A stretch of DNA of 6,196 nt from positions 1-6,196 of the forward strand of contig CAAFRM010000185.1 of the NCBI GenBank assembly GCA_900765465.1, read 5' to 3'. The position numbers and the translations under genes are program-made. Below the pieces are notes generated by a model. The model saw only the letters and a program-made list of their open reading frames with translations, had not been told where the DNA came from and ran no database searches. This stretch comes from an uncultured Prevotella sp. Its GTDB lineage: Bacteria; Bacteroidota; Bacteroidia; Bacteroidales; Bacteroidaceae. Shown here one piece after another: positions 1-4,685 of the stretch. Each line of letters starts with the position of its first letter. The stretch's first letter is position 1.

Positions 1-92
1 GCCGTTCCGAATATTCGCTTGAAGCCGAAGTCGGTCAGCAAGCTGATGTATCTTTCTTCTACCTGTTTCATACGCCATTCATTTAATTCCAT
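1..92 (-). CDS. Rpn/PD-(D/E)XK nuclease family protein, 5' part only
   Basis: Only the first 30 codons are in the window; the gene continues past base 1. The translation starts MELNEWRM and continues KQVEERYISLLTDFGFKRIF. The YISLLTDFGFKRIFG stretch is the characteristic N-terminus of the Rpn (recombination-promoting nuclease) / PD-(D/E)XK 'transposase' family, which is abundant and often multicopy in Bacteroidales. Family members are DNA endonucleases linked to RecA-independent recombination. The catalytic motif lies downstream of this fragment, so activity cannot be judged. The ATG at 92 is chosen because a near-consensus promoter ends only about 15 bases upstream, giving a very short leader. 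The Met at codon 8 is a possible alternative start. Family call good; function inferred from family only. Confidence 0.82.
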   Translation of the reverse strand, partial: MELNEWRMKQVEERYISLLTDFGFKRIFGT

Positions 93-106
93 AATTTGTT
101 TCACTG

Positions 107-138
107 CAAAATTACGCTTTTTTCCTGAAACGACCAAA
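107..138 (-). promoter_or_regulatory. Bacteroidetes-type promoter for the Rpn gene
   Basis: On the minus strand, TTTG (138-135) is followed by a 20-base spacer and TAATTTTG (114-107). This matches the Bacteroidetes primary sigma consensus (TTTG, 19-21 bases, TAnnTTTG) in both boxes. The start codon at 92 leaves an untranslated leader of only about 8 to 10 bases. Confidence 0.75.
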
Positions 139-190
139 TAAAAAGTGAGAAAACTGGCTGATAGACATTCATAAATCTCTCTATTACATA

Positions 191-234
191 AGCAAACCCC
201 ATCCGGCTTGAGAAAGTAGGATGGGGGGATTGCT
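191..234 (-). terminator. Hairpin terminator downstream of rep
   Basis: AGCAA (191-195) pairs with TTGCT (230-234), and CCCCATCC (197-204) pairs with GGATGGGG (219-226), leaving a 14-base loop. The hairpin starts 19 bases past the rep stop codon and lies between rep and the Rpn promoter. The following tract on the minus strand (TATGTAATAG) is not a clean U run, so termination may be partial. It shares its 5'-flanking sequence with the terminator at 3637-3684 (see the direct repeat). Confidence 0.6.
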
Positions 235-235
235 G

Positions 236-249
236 TTTATATGCCGTTA
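236..249. repeat. 14-bp direct repeat, copy 1 (other copy 3687-3700)
   Basis: TTTATATGCCGTTA occurs here and, in the same orientation, at 3687-3700, 3,451 bp away. Both copies sit between the 3' end of a minus-strand gene and a hairpin terminator. They could be a conserved 3'-untranslated element or the flanking direct repeats of an inserted element; the sequence alone does not decide. Confidence 0.6.
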
Positions 250-253
250 GTGG

Positions 254-1336
254 TTATGGCTTTGAAGAGCTGCCTGGCTGATTCTTCCTCAGAACCTTAT
301 CCAGGCTGGATACGATATACCCTGCGGGATTCTTTATCTCGTGCTTTCTCTTCGCCGCATAAGCTGCCAGAAAGCACTGGTTCACGGCATCCAGGTCTGA
401 CAGGGTGAGGCGATCGCTCAACTCCTCTGCCACCTTGTGGCTCACGTTCCAGTAGGAAGAGGTGAGTAGCTTTCTAAAGTTTAGTTTCTTCATTGTCAGC
501 TTTGTTCTGTCTTCATCGTTCAGCATATCTGGGTCATCGTTGCGGTACTTAAGGTCGAAGATGACCAAGCAGCCGTATTTGCCTACTACCTGGTTACGGG
601 TAGTCTCTAGCGTGTGTATCACGATATAGTCGAGACGGTTCAGCTTGTAGGCATTTCTGATCTCTTCTTCGGCAGTAGAAAGCTGGGTATATTCCAGATT
701 CCCCGTGCCGCGATATTGGGTGTGGCTGGTGAGGAGCGCAAGGATCTCGGGAGGCGTAAACTTGGTGTAGCCCTTCTTCAGTCGGCTCTCTGTCAGGAGA
801 TAAAGGCAGCGGGAAGACTGGTGATGGAATGATTCGTAAAGCTGCGGCGAAACCTTGAAGTAGCCCAGGTCCAGGGCGAAGTAGTACTGAGCCACGGGAA
901 TCGGCATCTCCAGGATGGCTCTCTTCTCCTGACCTTTCTTGGTGTAGTCAACGAAGTGGTAGAGGTAGTCGAACTGCTTGTAGCACAAGTGGTATGTTCC
1001 TGGATTGCCAGAATCTGCGACGGTGTAAGGGATATAGACCGGCTTTTTGCCTATGTCGATAAGGGCAGTCTCCAGGTTGTTGTAATGAGATTTTGTAGCT
1101 TCCAAAGCTCTGTAGGGTACCTCGAAACGTAACATATTTTCGAGGTGCTCGAAACCATTGAGGTCCAGTTGTCCGTGGTGTGCGTTCTGGCTGATAGCCA
1201 TTTTGATCTGTTTCTGATTGTACACGTCAAGTCTGAAGATGTACTTCTGTTCTTGCGGGCTGTAGCTGTGATGCAGGGCGCAATGAGTGCCAAGCTCTGT
1301 GGCCTCGGCTACGTTGAATGTAAGGTTCTTGTTCAT
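254..1336 (-). CDS. Rep_3-type plasmid replication initiator protein
   Basis: The 360-residue product resembles Rep_3 (RepB/RepE-like) initiators, which bind iterons through two winged-helix domains to open a theta-type origin. A first domain spans about residues 25-165. The second, about 165-265, carries the family pattern: QSSRCLYLLTESRLKKG (a recognition-type helix), FTPPEILALL, then STAEEEIRNAYKLNRLDYIV and CLVIFDLKY. The C-terminus has KNPAGYIVSSLDKVL, also usual in such proteins. The ATG at 1336 is preferred over the upstream TTG at 1417, because the extra 27 codons overlap a structured leader and look non-coding. Iteron-like repeats and an AT-rich region lie upstream, as expected for a cis origin. 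No partition or mobilisation gene is visible. Whether it is an integrated plasmid remnant or a domesticated gene is open; intact and probably expressed. Confidence 0.82.
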   Translation of the reverse strand: MNKNLTFNVAEATELGTHCALHHSYSPQEQKYIFRLDVYNQKQIKMAISQNAHHGQLDLNGFEHLENMLRFEVPYRALEATKSHYNNLETALIDIGKKPVYIPYTVADSGNPGTYHLCYKQFDYLYHFVDYTKKGQEKRAILEMPIPVAQYYFALDLGYFKVSPQLYESFHHQSSRCLYLLTESRLKKGYTKFTPPEILALLTSHTQYRGTGNLEYTQLSTAEEEIRNAYKLNRLDYIVIHTLETTRNQVVGKYGCLVIFDLKYRNDDPDMLNDEDRTKLTMKKLNFRKLLTSSYWNVSHKVAEELSDRLTLSDLDAVNQCFLAAYAAKRKHEIKNPAGYIVSSLDKVLRKNQPGSSSKP

Positions 1337-1356
1337 TGCTCGTTGTTTTAATAAAG

Positions 1357-1482
1357 TTATAAAATGGGGGTGGCAATGAAAAGAAACTGGGGGTACGAGT
1401 TCAAAACAAAGAACCAAAACGGTTTTTTAGAGAGAATGTTCTGGTTCTTATCAATTATCGTACTGGACCAGAATTCTCCCAT
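1357..1482 (-). CDS. Possible leader peptide ORF just upstream of rep (41 aa)
   Basis: An ATG at 1482, preceded by the purine-rich GGGGGTGCGAC, opens a 41-codon frame that begins MGEFWSSTIIDKNQNI and ends with a hydrophobic, aromatic tail (PFWFFVLNSYPQFLFI). Its TAA ends 20 bases before the rep ATG, so ribosomes finishing it would arrive next to the rep start. The frame runs through the hairpin at 1411-1447, so translating it would unfold that structure. This layout is like coupled leader peptides in plasmid rep leaders such as repY/repZ and tap/repA. No homologue is recognised, and the frame could be open by chance. Confidence 0.35.
   Translation of the reverse strand: MGEFWSSTIIDKNQNILSKKPFWFFVLNSYPQFLFIATPIL
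1411..1447 (-). promoter_or_regulatory. Leader hairpin B with loop complementary to hairpin A
   Basis: GAACCA (1447-1442 on the minus strand) pairs with TGGTTC (1416-1411). The 25-base loop contains ATTCTCTCTAAAAAACC (1437-1421). This is the reverse complement of 16 bases in the loop of hairpin A (1571-1586), apart from one extra A. The stem is only 6 bp and would form in the rep mRNA about 75 bases before the start codon. Confidence 0.55.
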
Positions 1483-1561
1483 GTCGCACCCCCAATGAAA
1501 TTAATCATTAACGAATGCGCACGAAAAATCCTAGTCAGAACTTGTAATTGAAATTCCATTA

Positions 1562-1594
1562 GCAGGATATATTCTCTCTAAAAACCTATCCTGC
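1562..1594 (-). promoter_or_regulatory. Leader hairpin A of the rep transcript
   Basis: GCAGGATA (1594-1587) pairs perfectly with TATCCTGC (1569-1562), leaving a 17-base loop GGTTTTTAGAGAGAATA. The loop can pair with the segment at 1437-1421 further down the same RNA, forming a pseudoknot or loop-loop (kissing) complex. An outer pair, GTTCAAAA (1608-1601) with TTTTGAAC (1406-1399), could support the long-range fold. The TAG of the 17-codon leader frame falls inside this loop. Stem and complementarity are seen directly; a role in controlling Rep synthesis is inferred. Confidence 0.6.
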
Positions 1595-1631
1595 GGAACA
1601 TTTTGAACCAAATTCTGATCTCGTCGATCAT
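1578..1631 (-). CDS. Possible short leader peptide ORF (17 aa)
   Basis: The frame from ATG 1631 reads MIDEIRIWFKMFRRIGF and stops at TAG inside the loop of hairpin A, so a terminating ribosome would melt the 5' arm of that hairpin. The same frame is open well upstream of the ATG. A competing frame starts at ATG 1641 and runs 36 codons to TAG 1531-1533, passing through the whole hairpin. No clear ribosome binding site marks either start; a GGAGGAG at 1673-1667 has no ATG at the proper distance. Either frame may be chance. Confidence 0.3.
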   Translation of the reverse strand: MIDEIRIWFKMFRRIGF

Positions 1632-1658
1632 GCTTGGGCATCCTGTTGACAGGGTGCC
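1616..1658. other. Two small hairpins in the 5' part of the rep leader
   Basis: TGATC (1616-1620) and GATCA (1626-1630) flank a 5-base loop. GGCA/CCTGT (1637-1640, 1642-1646) pairs with ACAGG/TGCC (1649-1653, 1655-1658). In the second stem the one imperfect position is a U-G wobble when read on the plus strand but an A-C mismatch on the minus strand. That slightly favours a plus-strand (antisense) RNA if the fold matters. Confidence 0.45.
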
Positions 1659-1697
1659 GATGTCTGCTCCTCCAGTATTTCTACTGATAGAGCGCTG

Positions 1698-1728
1698 CAA
1701 AGATATATAAAATTTCTGAAACTAACAA
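1698..1728 (-). promoter_or_regulatory. Promoter of the rep leader
   Basis: On the minus strand, TTG (1728-1726), a 20-base spacer and TATCTTTG (1705-1698) fit the Bacteroidetes consensus exactly. Transcription should start near 1690, giving a leader of about 355 bases before the rep ATG. That unusually long leader contains hairpins A and B and both small frames. Confidence 0.75.
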
Positions 1729-1835
1729 GTATTTTACAAGTTTTTTTTGAAAATGGAGAAAAAAACTTTGAGAACCCATCATGACCATTTTTCTTGTTTA
1801 TTTCTTATATATCATATTATCATATTTCTTGTAGA
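1701..1835. other. AT-rich stretch between rep promoter and iterons (candidate unwinding region)
   Basis: This stretch is strongly AT-rich, with an eight-T run at 1741-1748 and ATAT-rich sequence at 1806-1826. It lies next to the repeated boxes, where a Rep_3-type origin usually has its DNA unwinding element. No convincing DnaA box was found. No gene is present between the rep leader and 2140. Confidence 0.4.
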
Positions 1836-1889
1836 GCTATTTTGTGGTGTAACTGTCAGATAAACAGATGGATAGAAAATACTGTTGCA

Positions 1890-2015
1890 ATGGGAAGTAA
1901 CTGGCGGAAGGCGAAATTCCACGAGATGTAACGGTTTCCTCTGATGAGATGTAACCCTTTGGTAGGTTTGCCTACGAGAGGTAACTATCTAGACATTTCT
2001 TCCACGAGAGGTAAC
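1890..2015 (+). repeat. Iteron-like direct repeats (candidate Rep binding sites, origin)
   Basis: Four same-strand copies of a 12-base box are seen: ACGAGATGTAAC (1921-1932), ATGAGATGTAAC (1944-1955) and ACGAGAGGTAAC (1974-1985 and 2004-2015). A weaker fifth copy (9 of 12 bases) lies at 1890-1901. Start-to-start distances are 31, 23, 30 and 30. The last two copies are identical, and all end in GTAAC. The 10-bp palindrome TAGTTAACTA (2016-2025) abuts the last copy. Regular direct repeats upstream of a Rep_3-type gene are the usual origin iterons; binding by this Rep is inferred. Confidence 0.68.
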
Positions 2016-2046
2016 TAGTTAACTAAATATAAAACATTCCGGGGTA

Positions 2047-2080
2047 GGCGGGAATTCGTCGGAAATCGACGGGTATCGCC
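2047..2080. other. GC-rich hairpin between iterons and amidase promoter
   Basis: GGCG (2047-2050) pairs with CGCC (2077-2080), and ATTCGTCG (2054-2061) pairs with CGACGGGT (2067-2074), with two G-T wobbles and a GAAAT loop. It lies just upstream of the amidase promoter. It could be an operator, a transcription barrier or part of the origin; nothing in the sequence decides. Confidence 0.4.
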
Positions 2081-2082
2081 AG

Positions 2083-2110
2083 TTGGAGTTAGGAGAATGT
2101 CTTATCTTTG
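2083..2110 (+). promoter_or_regulatory. Promoter of the amidase gene
   Basis: TATCTTTG (2103-2110) matches the TAnnTTTG box exactly and is followed by CAG, as in the rep promoter. A TTG at 2083-2085 stands 17 bases upstream, slightly closer than usual. The start codon is 29 bases past the box. Confidence 0.6.
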
Positions 2111-2139
2111 CAGTGTTGAAACATTAAAAACATCAGCTT

Positions 2140-2580
2140 ATGACTAGAGAAATTACAATGATTGTGGTACACTGCAGCGCAACCCGCTGCAACCACCCTT
2201 ACACCGTGCATCAGCTTTACCACGACCACGTGGAGGTGAACCACTGGCGTTACATCGGCTACCATTTCTTCATCAGCCGTGACGGCAAGGTACATGCCAC
2301 CCGTCCGCTGGAGCGCATGGGTGCCCATGCCCGTGGCTGGAATGCACATTCCATCGGTATCTGCTATGAGGGCGGACTGGATGAGAATGGCTATGTGGCG
2401 GATACCCGTACCGGGGAGCAGAAGAAGGCGATGGAGAAACTGATTGTTCAGCTGAAGATACAGTTCCCCGGCATCCGCACCATCCTGGGGCATCGTGACC
2501 TGCCTGGAGTGCAGAAGGCGTGTCCCTGCTTTGATGCCACCACGCTGCAGCCCTTGTTACATCTGAATTGTAAATATTAA
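2140..2580 (+). CDS. N-acetylmuramoyl-L-alanine amidase, T7-lysozyme type (Amidase_2)
   Basis: The 146-residue product is a single Amidase_2/PGRP-like domain, close to T7 lysozyme in length. Such zinc enzymes cut the bond between N-acetylmuramic acid and L-alanine in peptidoglycan. By alignment to T7 lysozyme motifs, the zinc ligands are His11 (IVVHCSAT), His118 (GHRDL) and Cys128 (KACPCFD). Tyr41 (GYHFFISRDG) and Lys126 would be the catalytic partners. GAHARGWNAHSIGICYEGG (61-79) is the conserved core. No signal peptide or membrane segment is present, so export would need a holin, lysis or another route. In Bacteroidales this type commonly occurs with DUF4248 genes in prophage-like islands, as here. 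All key residues are present, so it is probably active. Confidence 0.93.
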   Translation: MTREITMIVVHCSATRCNHPYTVHQLYHDHVEVNHWRYIGYHFFISRDGKVHATRPLERMGAHARGWNAHSIGICYEGGLDENGYVADTRTGEQKKAMEKLIVQLKIQFPGIRTILGHRDLPGVQKACPCFDATTLQPLLHLNCKY

Positions 2581-2619
2581 ATTTTGTAATCAGATGAAAC
2601 ACCCTATCCGATTTTTTTG

Positions 2620-2627
2620 TATCTTCG
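2620..2627 (+). promoter_or_regulatory. Possible -7 box for the DUF4248 gene
   Basis: TATCTTCG followed by CAG closely resembles the TATCTTTGCAG of the rep and amidase promoters. No TTG lies at a proper distance upstream, so this may be a weak promoter, or the gene may be read from the amidase promoter. Confidence 0.35.
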
Positions 2628-2663
2628 CAGAAGAATAGATTACTAACTAAAAATTAAAACTAG

Positions 2664-2918
2664 ATGAATGTTACCAAGCAACATTTTGTAGAACGTAGAG
2701 TGATGAGCAAGCAGGAGCTTGCTCACCTCTACTGTCCTCACAGCCGTTCCAAGGGGCATGCTGCGAGAGATGAGTTTATGGATTGGGTGAAGCGCTGCAC
2801 TCCGCTCTATGTCAAACTGCAGGAATTGGGGTATAAACCTTCGCTGCATAGTTTCACGCCCAAGATGGTAGATTATATCTTTTACTATCTCGGAGAGCCG
2901 GATGGAGTTGGAGTATAG
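2664..2918 (+). CDS. DUF4248 family protein
   Basis: The 84-residue product matches the small Bacteroidales DUF4248 family by its pattern: a SKQELAHLYCPHS segment (15-27), a central helix with WVKRCTPLYVKLQELGY (41-57), and the C-terminal FTPKMVDYIFYYLGEP (64-79). The biochemical role of the family is unknown to me. It is typically found next to an amidase and an HU-like DNA-binding protein in phage-like islands. Here the amidase is 83 bases upstream, but no HU-like gene is visible. The SKQELAHLY part could be a small helix-turn-helix; this is speculation. The start codon follows an A-rich tract. Family call good, function open. Confidence 0.8.
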   Translation: MNVTKQHFVERRVMSKQELAHLYCPHSRSKGHAARDEFMDWVKRCTPLYVKLQELGYKPSLHSFTPKMVDYIFYYLGEPDGVGV

Positions 2919-2963
2919 CATGGATAGTAATAAATAACTTTACAAGTTAAGCGTGGCGGAAAA

Positions 2964-3041
2964 ATCTCTTAAGAGATGCTGTCGTTTTCCTTAAGGAAAA
3001 AATTAAAAACCCTTAAGGAAAAAAATAAAAACCCTTAAGGG
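2964..3041. repeat. Four TTAA-centred palindromes at exact 22-bp spacing
   Basis: The palindromes are ATCTCTTAAGAGAT (2964-2977), TTTTCCTTAAGGAAAA (2985-3000), CCTTAAGG (3011-3018) and CCCTTAAGGG (3032-3041). Their centres fall at 2970.5, 2992.5, 3014.5 and 3036.5, exactly 22 bp apart. The 22-bp units at 2989-3010 and 3011-3032 differ at one position. A-tracts between the palindromes repeat with the same period, so the DNA is probably curved. The spacing puts all four sites on one face of the helix, as for cooperative dimer binding. Confidence 0.75.
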
Positions 3042-3091
3042 AAAATTCTCAATCTCTTTTTTCCCCATTTTTCGGGCGTTTTTGCCTGATT

Positions 3092-3131
3092 TTCTCTTCC
3101 TTGAATATTATTTACACGAATATGGAGAGAA
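3092..3131 (+). other. Imperfect hairpin upstream of the DUF5675 gene
   Basis: TTCTCTTCC (3092-3100) pairs with GGAGAGAA (3124-3131) with one bulged T. Inside it ATATT (3105-3109) pairs with AATAT (3119-3123), with TTGA unpaired on one side. A further small stem, CGGGC/GCCTG around a GTTTTT loop, lies at 3073-3088. No convincing TAnnTTTG box was found between 3042 and 3183, so the gene's promoter is not assigned. Confidence 0.35.
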
Positions 3132-3183
3132 GATAGGATGGGGGTAAGGTTAAAAAATAACAGTTTGGAAAAATCAAAAGTTT

Positions 3184-3600
3184 ATGGAAATAGCTATAGA
3201 ACGTTTTGGCAGTTATCATCATGCCGTAAGTGGTAGATTGCTGATTGATGGTCAGCATGTTTGTGATACGTTGGAGGAGGATGTGCATTGTCTGCCGGAA
3301 GGCGAGTATGCCCTGCAGCGCAACAGCAAGCTGGCATTACCTTATTATATAAGACTGGCAGATGCAGCCTCTGGGGTTGACTCCCATGTTGATTCCCGTG
3401 TGTCCTTCTCCAGGGGTAATGGCATTCACGGTTGGCGCAACCACTGCATCATTGTAGGAGAGTGTCTCCATCTGGGTTTCCTCATTCATAGCGAGGAGTG
3501 CTATGATCTTCTCATTGCCCGCATCCGCATGCAGTTTGTGCGTCATCACGCAGTGGTGGTCAAGATATCCCGCTCTCCCGATTTTCTGGAAGTAGCCTGA
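3184..3600 (+). CDS. DUF5675 family protein
   Basis: The 138-residue product fits DUF5675 by several motifs: CDTLEEDVHCLPEGEYAL (27-44), FSRGNGIHGWRNHCIIVGE (74-92) and FLIHSEECYDLLIARI (98-113). The family has no established function that I know. It is common near lysis and cell-wall genes of phages and phage-like islands, which agrees with the amidase and DUF4248 genes upstream on the same strand. There is no signal peptide or membrane segment. The ATG at 3184 follows an A-rich tract without a Shine-Dalgarno sequence and lies 265 bases past the DUF4248 stop, so separate or weakly coupled transcription is likely. A strong terminator follows at 3637. A wall-related role is only suggested by context. 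Confidence 0.78.
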   Translation: MEIAIERFGSYHHAVSGRLLIDGQHVCDTLEEDVHCLPEGEYALQRNSKLALPYYIRLADAASGVDSHVDSRVSFSRGNGIHGWRNHCIIVGECLHLGFLIHSEECYDLLIARIRMQFVRHHAVVVKISRSPDFLEVA

Positions 3601-3636
3601 TATCTGTGCAGCTATTGATAGGCTATTTTAGCCAAA

Positions 3637-3684
3637 AAATCTCCCTATAAGCCTGACGTATGTCGCCTGCTTATAGGGAGATTT
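3637..3684. terminator. Bidirectional terminator between convergent genes
   Basis: AAATCTCCCTATAAGC (3637-3652) pairs perfectly with GCTTATAGGGAGATTT (3669-3684), a 16-bp stem with a 16-base loop. The plus-strand product is followed by GTTTTATAT, and the minus-strand stem runs into a six-T tract (3639-3634). It serves both the DUF5675 gene (+) and the GYF_2 gene (-). Confidence 0.88.
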
Positions 3685-3686
3685 GT

Positions 3687-3700
3687 TTTATATGCCGTTA
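3687..3700. repeat. 14-bp direct repeat, copy 2 (other copy 236-249)
   Basis: TTTATATGCCGTTA, identical and in the same orientation as 236-249. Its last three bases are the TAA stop codon (minus strand) of the GYF_2 gene. If it marks an insertion boundary, the inserted part would be the Rep, amidase, DUF4248 and DUF5675 block. Confidence 0.6.
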
Positions 3701-4645
3701 AAATAGCTCCAGGATCTTATCGATTATCTTTTCGATGCTGGAAGAATCGGTGGTTTCGTCGAGCTTCTGGTTGATTTTCTCTTCTACCTTCCTGCTCACT
3801 TTATCCGCTGCCTTATCGAAAGCCTGATTGGCTTTCTCTTCCAGTTTCTTCTGCATTTTTGTGCTGAGGCTGCCTTCATCGCTGTCAGCCTGGTCCTCAT
3901 TGACATTGGCTTCTGAATCTGATCCATCCATATTGGGAGTGTCAGAGGATACATTTGATTCTGACTCCTCGATATGGAGATTATCGGCTGATTCCAGTGC
4001 TTTCACCATATCGTCGGCATTCATCGTATAGACGTTGCCGAGAATACCGAAACTCACGGTATGCGGCTTGCCGTTGAACTCTACAGAACCCGTAGAGCAA
4101 ACGATATAGTTGTGGTATTCGAAAAGCTGGTTCATCGCTTCGTCCATCATGCTGCCAGCCATCATCTTGGCTACAGAGCGGAGTGCCTGAGAGAAGAAAT
4201 TGTTGTCGGTAGATCCTACCGCCTTTTCTACAGCCTTGCTTGCCTCCGTGCGAACCTTCTCCTTATGAGCATCTGCGCTCGGATTGGTTATGGCAAATAT
4301 GGCAAGGATGAAAATGATGAGGCCTATCACCATCTTCATGGCGAAATGGCTCGTCTTCTTCTTAGGCTGCTGCTGGAAATTCGAATTCATCGCTGCTCCC
4401 TGCTGGAATCCCTGCTGATAGGCTTCCTGCTGGACTTTCTGATAATCCTGCTGCTGGGCCTGCTGCTGGTTGGCTCTTATTGCTTCCAGTACAGCTTTCA
4501 GTTCCTCTACCTTCCAGGCAGGAGTCCAATCTGCCATACCCTGCTTCCACACCAGTGTTTCGGGACTGATGCCCTTCTGTACGAGTTGGTCGAAACTGAA
4601 AGGACCAGCCTGCTGTCCATTATGATCGATTATAAAAAATTCCAT
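3698..4645 (-). CDS. GYF_2 (DUF4339) membrane protein with DUF4359-like domain
   Basis: The 315-residue product has a clear domain order. Residues 1-50 are a GYF_2/DUF4339 domain (GPFSFDQL at 14-21, Trp33, MADWTPAW at 37-44), a small fold thought to bind peptides. Residues 59-93 are a Gln-rich linker, followed by KKK and one membrane segment (104-120). Residues about 121-205 resemble DUF4359 (TNPSADAHKE, then HNYIVCSTGSV and GILGNVYT). An acidic Ser/Asp-rich linker (226-258) leads to a charged, helical, probably coiled-coil tail (263-315). The GYF_2 part is predicted cytoplasmic and the rest periplasmic. AAAGGA, eight bases before ATG, is a rare Shine-Dalgarno-like site for this group. It starts 40 bases after the clostripain stop, so the two are probably co-transcribed. 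Function unknown. Confidence 0.8.
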   Translation of the reverse strand: MEFFIIDHNGQQAGPFSFDQLVQKGISPETLVWKQGMADWTPAWKVEELKAVLEAIRANQQQAQQQDYQKVQQEAYQQGFQQGAAMNSNFQQQPKKKTSHFAMKMVIGLIIFILAIFAITNPSADAHKEKVRTEASKAVEKAVGSTDNNFFSQALRSVAKMMAGSMMDEAMNQLFEYHNYIVCSTGSVEFNGKPHTVSFGILGNVYTMNADDMVKALESADNLHIEESESNVSSDTPNMDGSDSEANVNEDQADSDEGSLSTKMQKKLEEKANQAFDKAADKVSRKVEEKINQKLDETTDSSSIEKIIDKILELF

Positions 4646-4685
4646 CTTTGTCCTTTTAATTTTTAAATGTGAACATTCAACTTTA

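Noticed and set aside
614..832. Plus-strand open frame of 72 codons
   Set aside because: It lies wholly antisense to the rep gene, shows no family pattern and has no promoter; a shadow frame.
1337..1417. N-terminal extension of Rep from TTG 1417
   Set aside because: A rare start, in leader sequence with hairpin B upstream and another short frame overlapping; the ATG at 1336 fits the protein better.
1630..1710. Plus-strand 26-codon frame opposite the rep leader
   Set aside because: Short, with no promoter or ribosome site; the conserved feature here is more likely the RNA structure on either strand.
1842..1853. A further iteron copy ending in GTAAC
   Set aside because: Only 7 of 12 bases match and the distance (48) breaks the spacing pattern.
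2089..2602. Minus-strand frames over the amidase gene
   Set aside because: Antisense shadows of a gene with intact catalytic motifs; His- and Pro-rich translations without family resemblance.
2964..3041. CRISPR array reading of the 22-bp repeats
   Set aside because: The units are too short, the intervening sequence is itself repeated and A-rich rather than unique spacers, and no cas gene is present.
3134..3144. TAGGATGGGGG shared with 217-227
   Set aside because: Eleven low-complexity bases in unrelated settings; probably coincidence.
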